This document shows, piece by piece, positions 55,463 to 64,000 of a stretch of 64,000 nt of DNA. The notes beneath the pieces are model-generated. The model did no database searches. It worked only from the letters and a program-made list of their open reading frames with translations, and was not told where the DNA came from. This DNA is from Gaeumannomyces sp. JS-464 (lineage: Eukaryota > Ascomycota > Sordariomycetes > Magnaporthales > Magnaporthaceae): the NCBI GenBank assembly GCA_002197995.1, contig NGZR01000004.1:5084001-5148000 (forward strand), in the 5' to 3' direction. The position numbers were made by a program, and so were the translations under genes. The first letter of the stretch is position 1. Each line of letters starts with the position of its first letter.

Positions 55463-56794
55463 CTAGAGCACCCCTCCCTGCCTCTCACCCATGGCCGGTG
55501 GCGGCGGCGGCGGCTGCGGCGTCAAAACACCCGCCTCCTCCTTGGCCACCGGCTCCGGCTCGCGCGGCAGCGTGCGGTCGGCCCTGACCTCGCGCAGGAT
55601 CCCCCTGTAGTTGCCGATCTGCTGGGGCGTGCGCGCCCTCTTCTTGTACGCGTGCCTCCTGAACTCGACAAACCACACGACCCACCAGTGCAGCGCCGCC
55701 AGGCCCGAGACGACGGCGGCGACCCACGCCATGACCACGAAGCGGGACCCGGCCCGGGCCCGCGCGCCGAGCGCCTCGCCGCCGCCGCCGTTGATGAGCC
55801 CCGCGCCGCCGTAGGCGATGGCCGTGGCCGCGATGGCGGACACCCAGAAGGCGGTCGAGCCCAGGGCGGCGAGGGCGAGGTGCGCGACCGCCAGCGGGCG
55901 CCTCTGCAGCGCGACGACGAAGACGACGGACCCGACCATGACCAGGCCCGTGCTCACGACGCCGACGGCGAGCGTGGCCTGCATGAAGGCCGAGCCCTGC
56001 GTGGCCAGTTCGACGAGCGACGAGAGCGTGTTGCCGAGCGCGCCGACGAGGGGGATGCTGACGTTTGTGGTGCCGACGACGAACGAGGACGGGATCTGGC
56101 TCGAGATGCGGCGAAGGCCTTTTTTTTTTTTTTGGTTGTTAGCAATGTGATGTGTGGCGCACGCACACACACACATACAAGACTCGCTGTTATCCAGACG
56201 AGACCAGAGAGGAAAAGAAAAAAAAAGAAGAAAAAAAAAACTTACCCTGCGACTTGTCCCTGTACGAGTAGCACCTTTCGACGTTGACGGCCGAGTTGAC
56301 GTCGCTCGCGTTGGCAAAGTCGCCCTCGCACGCGTAGCTGACAAAGAACAGGTAGGCGTCCTTGAGCCCGACGGCGCGCGTCACGTTGCGGACCAGCTCG
56401 CCCTGCAGGTCCTGGAGCTGGCCGTTGATGGTGTTTGTGAGGTTGTTGACGAGCCCGTCGAGCAGGCCCGTCAGGATCCCCGTGAGGCTGTTTGGGTCTG
56501 TGTTGCCGTTGCCCGGTCTGCTGACCTGCGAGATCTGCACCGTGCTCTGGCCTGCCTTCGATGTGTTGAGCTGGTTTTCGGGGTGTGGTGCGTTTTTTTT
56601 TTTTTTTGTCAGCCTCCCATGTTGCTGCCCTCTTGCGTTGCGCGTCGTGGTCGTCGGCTCACCGTCATCCAGGTGTTGTCGACGCCGCTGTTTGGGGAAA
56701 AGCCCGTGGCGGTCAGGAGGGCGATGCCTATGCCGACGGCGACTGCGGCCGTGGCGACGGGGATGATGCTCGCAAAGTGCAACTTCAACTTCAT
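55463..56794 (-). CDS. Sur7/PalI-family four-helix membrane protein
   Basis: Three exons: 56794-56663, 56570-56246 and 56118-55463, giving 370 residues with consistent phases (DNTWMT/LNTSKAG and KSQG/LRRISSQ). The first helix is IIPVATAAVAVGIGIALLTA. A long extracellular loop contains NITR-like VRNVTRAVGLKDAYLFFVSY, then CEGDF and a second Cys at VERCYSY. Three more helices follow: AFMQATLAVGVVSTGLVMVG, LAVAHLALAALGSTAFWVSA and FVVMAWVAAVVSGLAALHWW. The cytoplasmic tail is basic then Pro-rich (TPQPPPPPPAMG). Sur7/PalI proteins sit in cortical eisosome-type domains or act in pH signalling. The second intron's acceptor follows a 17-base A run. It converges on the PKS; no cluster role is implied. 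Confidence 0.8.
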
Positions 56795-58331
56795 TGTGCT
56801 TTTTTTTCTCTTTCTTCTTCTTGTTGTCTCGGTTCAGGTGGGAAGTCTGTTCAGGGCGAATAGTAAGCAACTCGACGCGTGGACAGGAACGCAGAGAAAA
56901 GCAAGCGTGCGGTGCTCGGCGGCGGTTATATGGCCCTCTGCCGTGGGTTTAGAGTTTTGTACGTCATCGGTCGCTTGCAGTTGCTGCTGCTGCTCGCAGG
57001 GCGACGCTGCGGCCCTGATGTAGGCGCACGGCTCCGGCAGATAGGACGGACAGACGGAGGCTGCCCCGGGCGATGACGGCTGACGTGCGCTATACACAAG
57101 GCGACGTCGTCGTTGGAGCGTGGGAAATTCCAGAAAGTAGCACCCGGCAGAAGAATGTCGTTAAGGCCGGGAATAGAAGGGAAGTTGCCGTTCCGTCTGA
57201 AGAAAAAAAGAAAAAAAGACGGGAGCACCGCAAGCGTCATAGTACATGTAATAACCCACAACGGCCAAACGGGGCCATCGAGATGCGCGCATTGGGTTTT
57301 TTCTGCTGAACTCGTTGCATGACGCCCGATATGCATACCAACCCCAAGGTGCAAGCCTGTCGAACTTGGGTCGCGTCCAATGTTTTCTGCTCGCCCGCTG
57401 CAGAAGGGGGTTCGGCATGTTGGTTGGCTGTCCGTGACGCACGGCACCAGGGGCAATCCTTGAGCCGGTTTCAGATGGCCGGCGCACAAGTGCGATGCGC
57501 CAACCGATTGCGACGGGGTTTTAAATCCAGTGAAAAGGCAGAGAAAAGAAAAAAAGGAAGAAACGTCATCCCAGCTGTCAATCCGTTCCCCTCTCCTGCG
57601 TCTGCGCCGGTTGATTCCCGACGCGACCTCTGGATGTCCGTGGCTCTCGACGATCGAGTCTTCTCGATCAAGGTCTCACCCGATGCGGAGAGTAGTAATT
57701 GCCAAGACGACACGTCTATGGTGGATCCGAACCGAGGCTTGCGAAAGGCTCGTCAGATTCGAACGGGCCCCAGATCAACCAGGGGTCGGCTGTCCCGCAT
57801 GCGGGTGAGATAGCGACGACAAAGAAAAGGGATGATGCAAAGGCCACGAGGAAGGTGGACAGCGGCGGTAAGGAGCAGCTGCCTACTTGACCAGGCTTCG
57901 AGCATAGTTGGCACCGTCTTGTCCCGAGGCCTAAGGGCGGCACTGCCTCACATCGGCTCGAAAACGACATGTTTTCAATGAGTGCTGGTATTTTGAAGTC
58001 GTCATACGTGGGCGGATAGTGAAAATCAACAAAAAACGCCAGCGGCATATGTATCCCCAAACATGCGAGAGAGTGTGGCATCGAATAAACATGTAGCGAT
58101 GGCACCAAAGCGACAAAACCAGGGACTGTCCCATATAAATAAAAAATGCAAGTAATGAGGGGCTGGGTGGTCATAAGCCCCAAATGCGATGGCAAGTGAT
58201 TTATGCAAGCAAGCGCAATCGGAGCCCAGGCACAGCTAGATGATGACGGTAAAGGTAAAGGAGCTCAAAGCCACAGTTTGCCCGCCGGTACCTTATGTCA
58301 TAATCATTATGGACGATGGGAACGTCACAGT
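56795..58331. other. Intergenic, nothing recognised
   Basis: About 1.5 kb between the Sur7-type gene's 5' end and the 3' end of the Thr-rich wall protein gene, both on the minus strand. A tRNA-like B-box sequence near 57755 was examined and rejected. The last 300 bases probably include the wall protein's 3' untranslated region. Confidence 0.45.
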
Positions 58332-59773
58332 CTAAGTACACGCAGCAGCGGTTTGAGTGACGGTCTGCGCCTGCGCGGGCGCGGTTTCAGTGACGGTTTG
58401 GGTGGCCGGACCTTGGGTCACAGTTTCAGTCTGGACAGGACCGTTTAGGGTGACCGTCTGCGTGACAGCGCTCTGGGTGATTGTGGGCATCTGCGCTTTG
58501 GGTGAGGTATGGGTACGGGAGTCTGGGTCACGGTCTGGGTGCTGGCTAGCTGAGTGCTGGTAACCGTGGATACGTCGATTTCAGTGCTAGCGATGGTCAC
58601 CGTCTGTGTGTCGGCGCTCTGGGTAACCGTCAGAATAGTTCCAGGCTACGTGTTTGTAGCTGTCACGGTGTAAACTTCGATTGCCGTGCTAGCGACGGTC
58701 ACAGTTTGTGTGCCGGCGTTTTGGGTAACCGTATAAGCCTCCGTCTCCATGATAACGTCCGCCGAAGTGGCGGTAACTGTTACAAGGTCGGCACTCTGGG
58801 TGACCGTCAAAGTAGTCCCAGGTTTGCGTCGAGACCTGGTACACAGTCACCAGGTCCGCAGTTACCGTGTTGGCGATGTCCGTGACGGTCTGCGCATCAA
58901 CTGTGATGGTCTCAGTCTCCGTCTGCGGACCAGCCGTAACAGTTTCCGGACCGGCAGTGACGACCGACGTAGCCGTGGTGCCATTCCGGGTAATTGTAAA
59001 GGAGCGACCGTCGTGGTTGTGCGATTGGCCGTGATGGTCCTGACCACGATGACGCTGACGGAGCTGGTCGGGCCGGCGGCTGTGGTGGTGACCTTTGCGG
59101 TGGCTGTGGCCCCCGAGACCGAGAAGACGGTAAAGGCGCGAGCCGCGGCGGTGGTGGTACGGATGGGGGTCAAAGTCGTCAAAGACCCAGCCACCCTCGT
59201 CGTGATACGAGAGGTCAGCGTCACGGACCGAGCAGGCGCGGTCGAGGTGCGGACCTGGGTCAAGGTACGCCGCAGCGTCGTGGTCCGCAGGGGGCCGTAG
59301 TTGTGCGCACAACAGTAAGGGTGGTCAGGGAGCCGGCTATCCTGGTGGTGATACGGGATGTGAAAGTGACGGAACGGGTCGACGTGGCACTCTTGGTAGA
59401 CGTCCTGGTGGCGGTAGCCGCCCTCAGAGCAGTGGATATCTGAGTCGACGTCCGCAACGCAGTAGAGGTCATAGTGCGAGTCGACAGCCTGGCTTAAAAG
59501 ATTGTTGGCCAGGTGATAGTCCTCGTGAAGGTGGCGCCATCCCTGGTGATGGTCCTGGTCGTAACGGGCCCCGGCTTGGAAATGGTGACAGTCACCACAG
59601 TCTGCCCGGGGCTCGGATCCGCGTTGGGGCTCTGGCGGGCCACCAGGACCTACGTGGCGGTGGGGCTGTTCCCAGGGGCCAGCGGCACCGCCAGCGCGGT
59701 GGTGCAGGCGTCGAGGGCCAGGAGCAGGGCGGACAGCCGGGCAGAAAAGCGCCGGCCGGGGCAACCGGAGCAT
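58332..59773 (-). CDS. Thr/Val-rich repetitive secreted protein, probably cell-wall; frame broken
   Basis: Read on the minus strand with frame changes, the region encodes a signal peptide (hydrophobic SALLLALDACTTALAVPLAP), then SPNADPSPGQTVVTVTISKP, TTRTITRDGATFTRTIT, several copies of a RSVTLTSRITTRVAGSLTTL-like unit, TVFSVSGATATAKVTTTAAG, SVVTAGPETVTAGPQTETET, and a C-terminal run of TVTQ repeats (TQTVTETAPAQAQTVTQTAA) ending at the stop 58332-58334. Such Thr-rich TVTQ arrays are typical of O-glycosylated fungal wall or surface proteins. At least six frame changes are needed between 59750 and 58500, more than in any other gene here, so it may be a true pseudogene. No GPI signal is visible at the end. 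The start at 59773 (MLRLPRPALF) needs a shift to enter the signal-peptide frame. Confidence 0.6.
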
Positions 59774-62700
59774 CCATCTTGTCGACGGGCCGAAACCTTC
59801 AAGTTGTCCTGCGCAAGGTGGCAGCTCTGTTGCTCAGTGGTGTAAGAGGAGGGTGCGGTTGCCAAACCACGAAACCTCCACCAGCTAAGACCGGTAACAA
59901 GACAGTCCTTATCCATCCTTGATGGTGGTGAAAAGTCGGGCATGAGACGATGGACTTGTGTCTAGCCCGTCACAGTCGCTGGATCGTGAGCAGCGCTGGA
60001 GTTTGACAGCGGGGTTCTCCGACCCTCTTCCCTTCTTGAGGAGGGCCATTCTGTGAAGCATATGAGCCAGAACGACAGGCTCCGGCCCCGAGAGAGAGCA
60101 ACGCCGGCCTACCTAGTAGAGTATCTGGATATGGAATGAAGGAGGGAGAGCGCCTCGCAGCTACTGGCCACGTCCGGTAGTGAGAACTCTGGGCCGGTCT
60201 AGGAAGCCAGGAAACCCCGCGGGGCTTCACCCTCGGCACCCGTCCAAGAGGGCGTCGGCGAGCGATGCCGCGGGGCCGACTCATCGCGAGAGGGCCAGGC
60301 CGACAACAGGCCCCAGGTGTCGAGCACGACGCCACCATCACCGACCGAGGCGCACGGGATAGCGCCACGCCTTGCCCCGTCGAGACTTGTGTCACCACCC
60401 ATAGCGCAGCCAGGCAGGAGAAGCAGGCCGGGGGTCGACTTGGGCTCGCCTCGATCGGTGGGGAACGCACACTTGGCGATGATATCGGGAACCTTAAAGA
60501 AAGCCGAGTTAGATAGCATCAAGCCACAGCTGCGTGCGGGAAAAGAAAGAAGGGAAATTCGCCGGCACCCAAATCGGGCCCGTTTAGCCGGCCCCTAGCC
60601 CGGGGCGACGGCGTGGCCAACACAATGATCGAGGGATTTTTGTCCAATGGGAGGGTCCGCGATGCCGGCTTGCCAAAAGCAGCTGGAGGCACCCAACGTG
60701 GGGTGTCGGAGTAGACGAGAAAGAGAGGGCGACGAAAAAGCCGGCTAAAAGCATCGCCAACTAGCAAGCAAGATAGCAAAACCTTCCTCGCAACCAGATG
60801 GCTGCCCTTCAGCACGCACGCGGGTGCCGACCGCTCCCCGGGACTGCGATGGGCAGGAGGAAGGAGACGCCGACTTGGCGCGGGCTCAATTGATGTCCGG
60901 AGCCCATCTGGCACGGCCTCCCAAGACGCGCAAATTGTCTGGCTCCTTCTCGTCCTGAATAGCATCGCGATGGCCCCACACAGACGCCACAATCTGGGGG
61001 TGCGAGGACCCTCCATGCACGTGCTGCGTCTTTTTTCGTGGGTCAAGTGCTGTTGGTTTCGGTGACTCAAAAAGCCATCGCACCGCCAGCTGCTGCACGA
61101 TCCTGGGGGAACACTCAGCCGACGGGCGACGGCTGTCTGTCTGCCTCATCACATCATCACACCAGACCTACTGCGGTGCCCATCACCCAAGTCAAATTGG
61201 TCACATTTGACTGACTGCCTTGCTGCTGCAGGGGGCTGGCGCTCGAGCGCAATTGAGAAAGAAAAATATGCCCTCAATGCAGTCAGCAACAGCATCAAAT
61301 TTCACAACAAACGCAAACAGGAATGTGTGTGCGAATGCAAACCCCGACGGCGACATTCTTTCAACAGCCCCTGCATCAAAGCCTTTACTGTACCGTAAAT
61401 GCCTCCAAGTCCGCTGTCACCCTTTGCTTTGCCGTAAGCGTGCTGCGAAAATAGAGCCCCACAGCCCCGAGCAGCCACAGACCATATGCACGCGCGCCGC
61501 TCGTCCCTTGCATGAGAACCCCCAAATGCCATCGAGATGACTTGACTGCAACACTTTTTTTTTTCCACCTCCCTCGCGCAGAGAAAAAAAAAAGGGGGCT
61601 GGACCCAAAAAGCAAACCGATGCAAAGGACGGGCAGCCAGTGGGTGCACATTCCATAGATGCGAAGGTGTGCGACATTTGGGCGCACTCGATCGATTTTC
61701 GGCGCCCCACACACCGCCATATGCTGCAAGCCAAAATTTGAAAGAAAAGGAAGAATAAAAAAAAAGGCTGCCATCGCGCCGCGGCGCATAGACGTGCCAA
61801 GGGATGAACAGACATCTTTTGATTAGGCATGCGTGACGGAAAAAGAAGAAAAAGAAAAACTGTAATATTGCATTGAGCGATATACAAACAAGGAAAAGCC
61901 CAAGGCGCCGTGGTGTCGATCGAGGTATTGGAAAGGGAAGAGACGAGCTGGGCTCCCGCAGCCGCCGGCAATCAATCGTCTGATTGCGATGGCCCATCCT
62001 CATCAGCAGCAGCAGCAGCAAGCCCGCCTGCACAATCCCCATCCGAAAGGGTCCGAAATCCAAAGGGCTGTCTTTTTTTCCCCCAACCGTGCTTGTTGGC
62101 GGGCTGAGCAAGCTCTCCAAAATACGCCAGAGAGTCAGCCCGTGGGCCATGACCGTGGCTTGGGCTTTGTGCTGCCGCATGGGGTTTTTGGTCGGTTGCA
62201 GCGGAAACCTGCCTGTTACGGTCCAAAAACAAAAAACAAAAAAAGTAAACAGTGCAAAGCCTCCATCCAGTCAGTCAGTCAGTCAGTCAGTCCATCACAA
62301 AAACGGTTTGCCCCGCAGCAGCTAATCTCGACATCGGACAGGGAGGCAGAAGAGAGAGAGGGGGGTGCGAGAAATACTAGCATTTCCACACGGCGAATTG
62401 GTGTTGTTCCGACGCTACGCTGAACATGGCCTAAACCGGGTAAGGAAAAAAAAAAAAGAAAAGAAATAAAAAGGGAGGCAGCCATCCAGGGCCGAGCCCA
62501 CCCAAAACCCCGCGTCCCAAGGCATCAATCATCCATCTCGGTAGGCATCCCTGTAGCAAAACCGCAATCCATCCAAAGAAGAAGAAAAAAACATCACTGG
62601 GCCATCAAGGAGAAGAGGAATAATGTATAGATGGAGAACCGTTTCTTTCTTTCTTTCTTTTATCGTCGCCCGTGATGACCGTGTCACGTTTTATCCTGCA

Positions 62701-63133
62701 GACTAAAGGAAAAAATCCCCAAGTGGGGAAGTGGTATAGTGTAGAACAAAGAAAACGAACAGTTTGTTGTCAGAAGAGAGAGAAGGAGATGGAGGAAAAT
62801 ACAAAAAAAAACGCCAGACGACCCAGGAAAAGAGCACACAAAACTCCATATCCAACCAAGCCTGGATGGATATACACAAACCCCCAAGAAAAGACTGACC
62901 AAAAAAATGCGAGAAACCGATCTGCCTCCGCGATATGCGCCTTTCCAACCCGATCCAAAAAATGCTAACCTAAAAAACAGACAATAAAAGGTGCACAAAA
63001 GAAAGAATAAAGTTGTGCCAAGTAGAAGTGCAAGAAGAATAAAGAACAAAGTCACGTGCGTGGTCAAGATTCAAACTCTTTGTGACCCCTCCAACGCCTC
63101 GCTTGATGTGCCCAAAAAAAAAAAAAAAACGCT
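59774..63133. other. Long gene-poor region
   Basis: About 3.4 kb with no convincing gene. It includes (CAGT)n at 62269-62292, a (TTTC)n run near 62641-62660, A runs at 62447-62458 and 63113-63130, and much A/C-rich sequence. The right 1-1.5 kb could be a long 3' untranslated region of the cyclin gene. Confidence 0.5.
62269..62292. repeat. (CAGT)n microsatellite
   Basis: About six perfect CAGT units in a non-coding region. Confidence 0.9.
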
Positions 63134-64000
63134 TCAAAGAACAAAAGGAGATGAGGACAATAGGAAAGAAAAAAATGGGAGCTTGATGAGCCGCTTATCG
63201 CGATTGGAAGGGCAGCGGCCAGGCGGTTGAAGATGTGCGGCCTGGGCCTTCTCGACAGGGGCGGCGGCCTTCTGGTAGCTGGGGCTGGCAGCGGCGAGCT
63301 CCTCTGGCCCGCAGTAGACGTAGGGCTGCTGGTCCTCGGGCGTCGTGGCCCGGCTGCTCTGCGACGGCGGCGAGCCGCCCTGCGAGCTGGACGGGCTCTG
63401 CGAGTAGGTGAGGCTGGGCGGGTAAGGAGAGATGGAGCGCGAGCGCGACGAGCCGCTCGAGGCGTTGCTGGCCGTCGACGCGTCCGAGGCGTTGCTGTCG
63501 GAGCGGCCCGAGCGGGTCGAGGCCGAGTAGATGCTGCTCGGAGGCGACGAGGACAGCTCGGCAGCGGCAGCAGCAGCGGCGGCGGCGGCCTTGGCCTGCT
63601 CGTACTTGCGGCGCTGGCGGCGGGCGAAGCGGTCGGCAACGTCCCTGCGGATGGGAACCAGGAAGGGCTCGAACTCGCGGAGAAGGTCCGACTCCTCGAT
63701 CCTCAGATCCCAGGACAGGAGCGAGAGGAGCTGGCGCTCCATCTCGTTGACCTCGGCGGTCCTGAAGCTGAAGTCGGCCACGATGCCGGAACCAGCCTCG
63801 ACCGGGACCAGAACAGGCACGTGGGTATAGCGGGCCCAGTGCTTGTTCTTGGGGAGCTGTCGTTGAGGTACTTGGCAGCCAGGATGAGGGTGGCTAGGAA
63901 GATGCGGTGCGGGTGCTCCTGCGGCCCGTGGCATGGGCTGCAGGCGCGCCTTAGGCGGGTCAGGTAGACGAGCGACGACATGAGCGTGGGCACCTGGACG
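63134..64000 (-). CDS. Pcl/Pho80-type cyclin, N terminus beyond right edge
   Basis: The frame enters from the right edge with VPTLMSSLVYLTRLRRA, then HRIFLATLILAAKYLNDSSP, and after a one-base shift near 63858 (a missing C in the run before AAGAACAAG) continues KNKHWARYTHV, FSFRTAEVNEMERQLLSLLS, WDLRIEESDLLREFEPFL. This is the cyclin fold of the Pcl1/Pcl2 group, with the conserved KxWNDSS-like and NEMExxxLxxLxW positions. Such cyclins partner Pho85-type kinases in G1 and polarity control. The C-terminal half is low complexity (Ala run, then Ser-rich SSSPPSSIYSAS, SRSRSISPYPPSL) and the stop is at 63134. The start codon and first residues are outside the window. Confidence 0.8.
   Translation of the reverse strand, partial: RPGAHAHVVARLPDPPKARLQPMPRAAGAPAPHLPSHPHPGCQVPQRQLPKNKHWARYTHVPVLVPVEAGSGIVADFSFRTAEVNEMERQLLSLLSWDLRIEESDLLREFEPFLVPIRRDVADRFARRQRRKYEQAKAAAAAAAAAAELSSSPPSSIYSASTRSGRSDSNASDASTASNASSGSSRSRSISPYPPSLTYSQSPSSSQGGSPPSQSSRATTPEDQQPYVYCGPEELAAASPSYQKAAAPVEKAQAAHLQPPGRCPSNRDKRLIKLPFFSFLLSSSPFVL

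Noticed and set aside
57700..57800. Possible tRNA gene on the minus strand (CGTTCGAATCTG resembles a B box)
   Set aside because: The T stem pairs poorly, no A box is present at the right distance, and no acceptor stem can be formed.

Overview
The window is nuclear DNA from a filamentous ascomycete (Pezizomycotina; Sordariomycetes-like by gene content). The evidence is short spliceosomal introns of 60-160 nt with GTRNGY donors and CTRAY branch sites, families restricted to or expanded in filamentous fungi (HET domain, DUF1996, fungal rhodopsin/PTH11-type receptors, LaeA-like methyltransferases, a reducing polyketide synthase), and fungal forms of housekeeping genes (Aha1, Fmc1, Swf1, Rap1, a Pcl-type cyclin). 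There are no bacterial operons, no CRISPR array and no rRNA.

Layout. 0-6 kb is accessory: the end of a Tc1/mariner transposase, a broken HET-ankyrin gene with eleven near-identical 99-bp repeats, and an orphan gene. 6-13 kb carries surface and secreted functions: a GPI-anchor-type M43 metalloprotease, a five-exon DUF1996 secreted protein and a seven-helix rhodopsin-family membrane protein. 14-19 kb holds the Hsp90 co-chaperone Aha1, a small Cys-rich secreted protein and an orphan. 19-26 kb has a long intergenic stretch with a possible Pol III/SINE unit, then a Pro/Gln-rich orphan of about 1,200 residues. 27-36 kb is core: Fmc1 and an EngB-type GTPase (both probably mitochondrial, divergently transcribed), the palmitoyltransferase Swf1, and a Rap1-type telomere protein. 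36-57 kb looks like a small secondary-metabolism neighbourhood: a class I methyltransferase, an eight-exon LaeA-like methyltransferase, a 4.4-kb divergent intergenic region, a reducing PKS (KS-AT-DH-cMT-ER0-KR-ACP) and a Sur7/PalI membrane protein. 58-64 kb has a Thr-rich repetitive wall protein, a long gene-poor stretch and a Pcl-type cyclin that runs off the right edge.

Many genes read as clear homologues only when the frame is changed at single-base steps, often in short G or C runs. This affects the HET gene, M43 protease, rhodopsin, the 22-26 kb orphan, the EngB GTPase, Rap1, the 37-kb methyltransferase, the PKS, the wall protein and the cyclin. The spread over unrelated essential and accessory genes points to assembly indels rather than ten pseudogenes. 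Eight other genes, including the eight-exon LaeA-like gene, are phase-consistent throughout. Exon coordinates were worked out by hand from splice signals and protein continuity; no alignment or RNA data were used.
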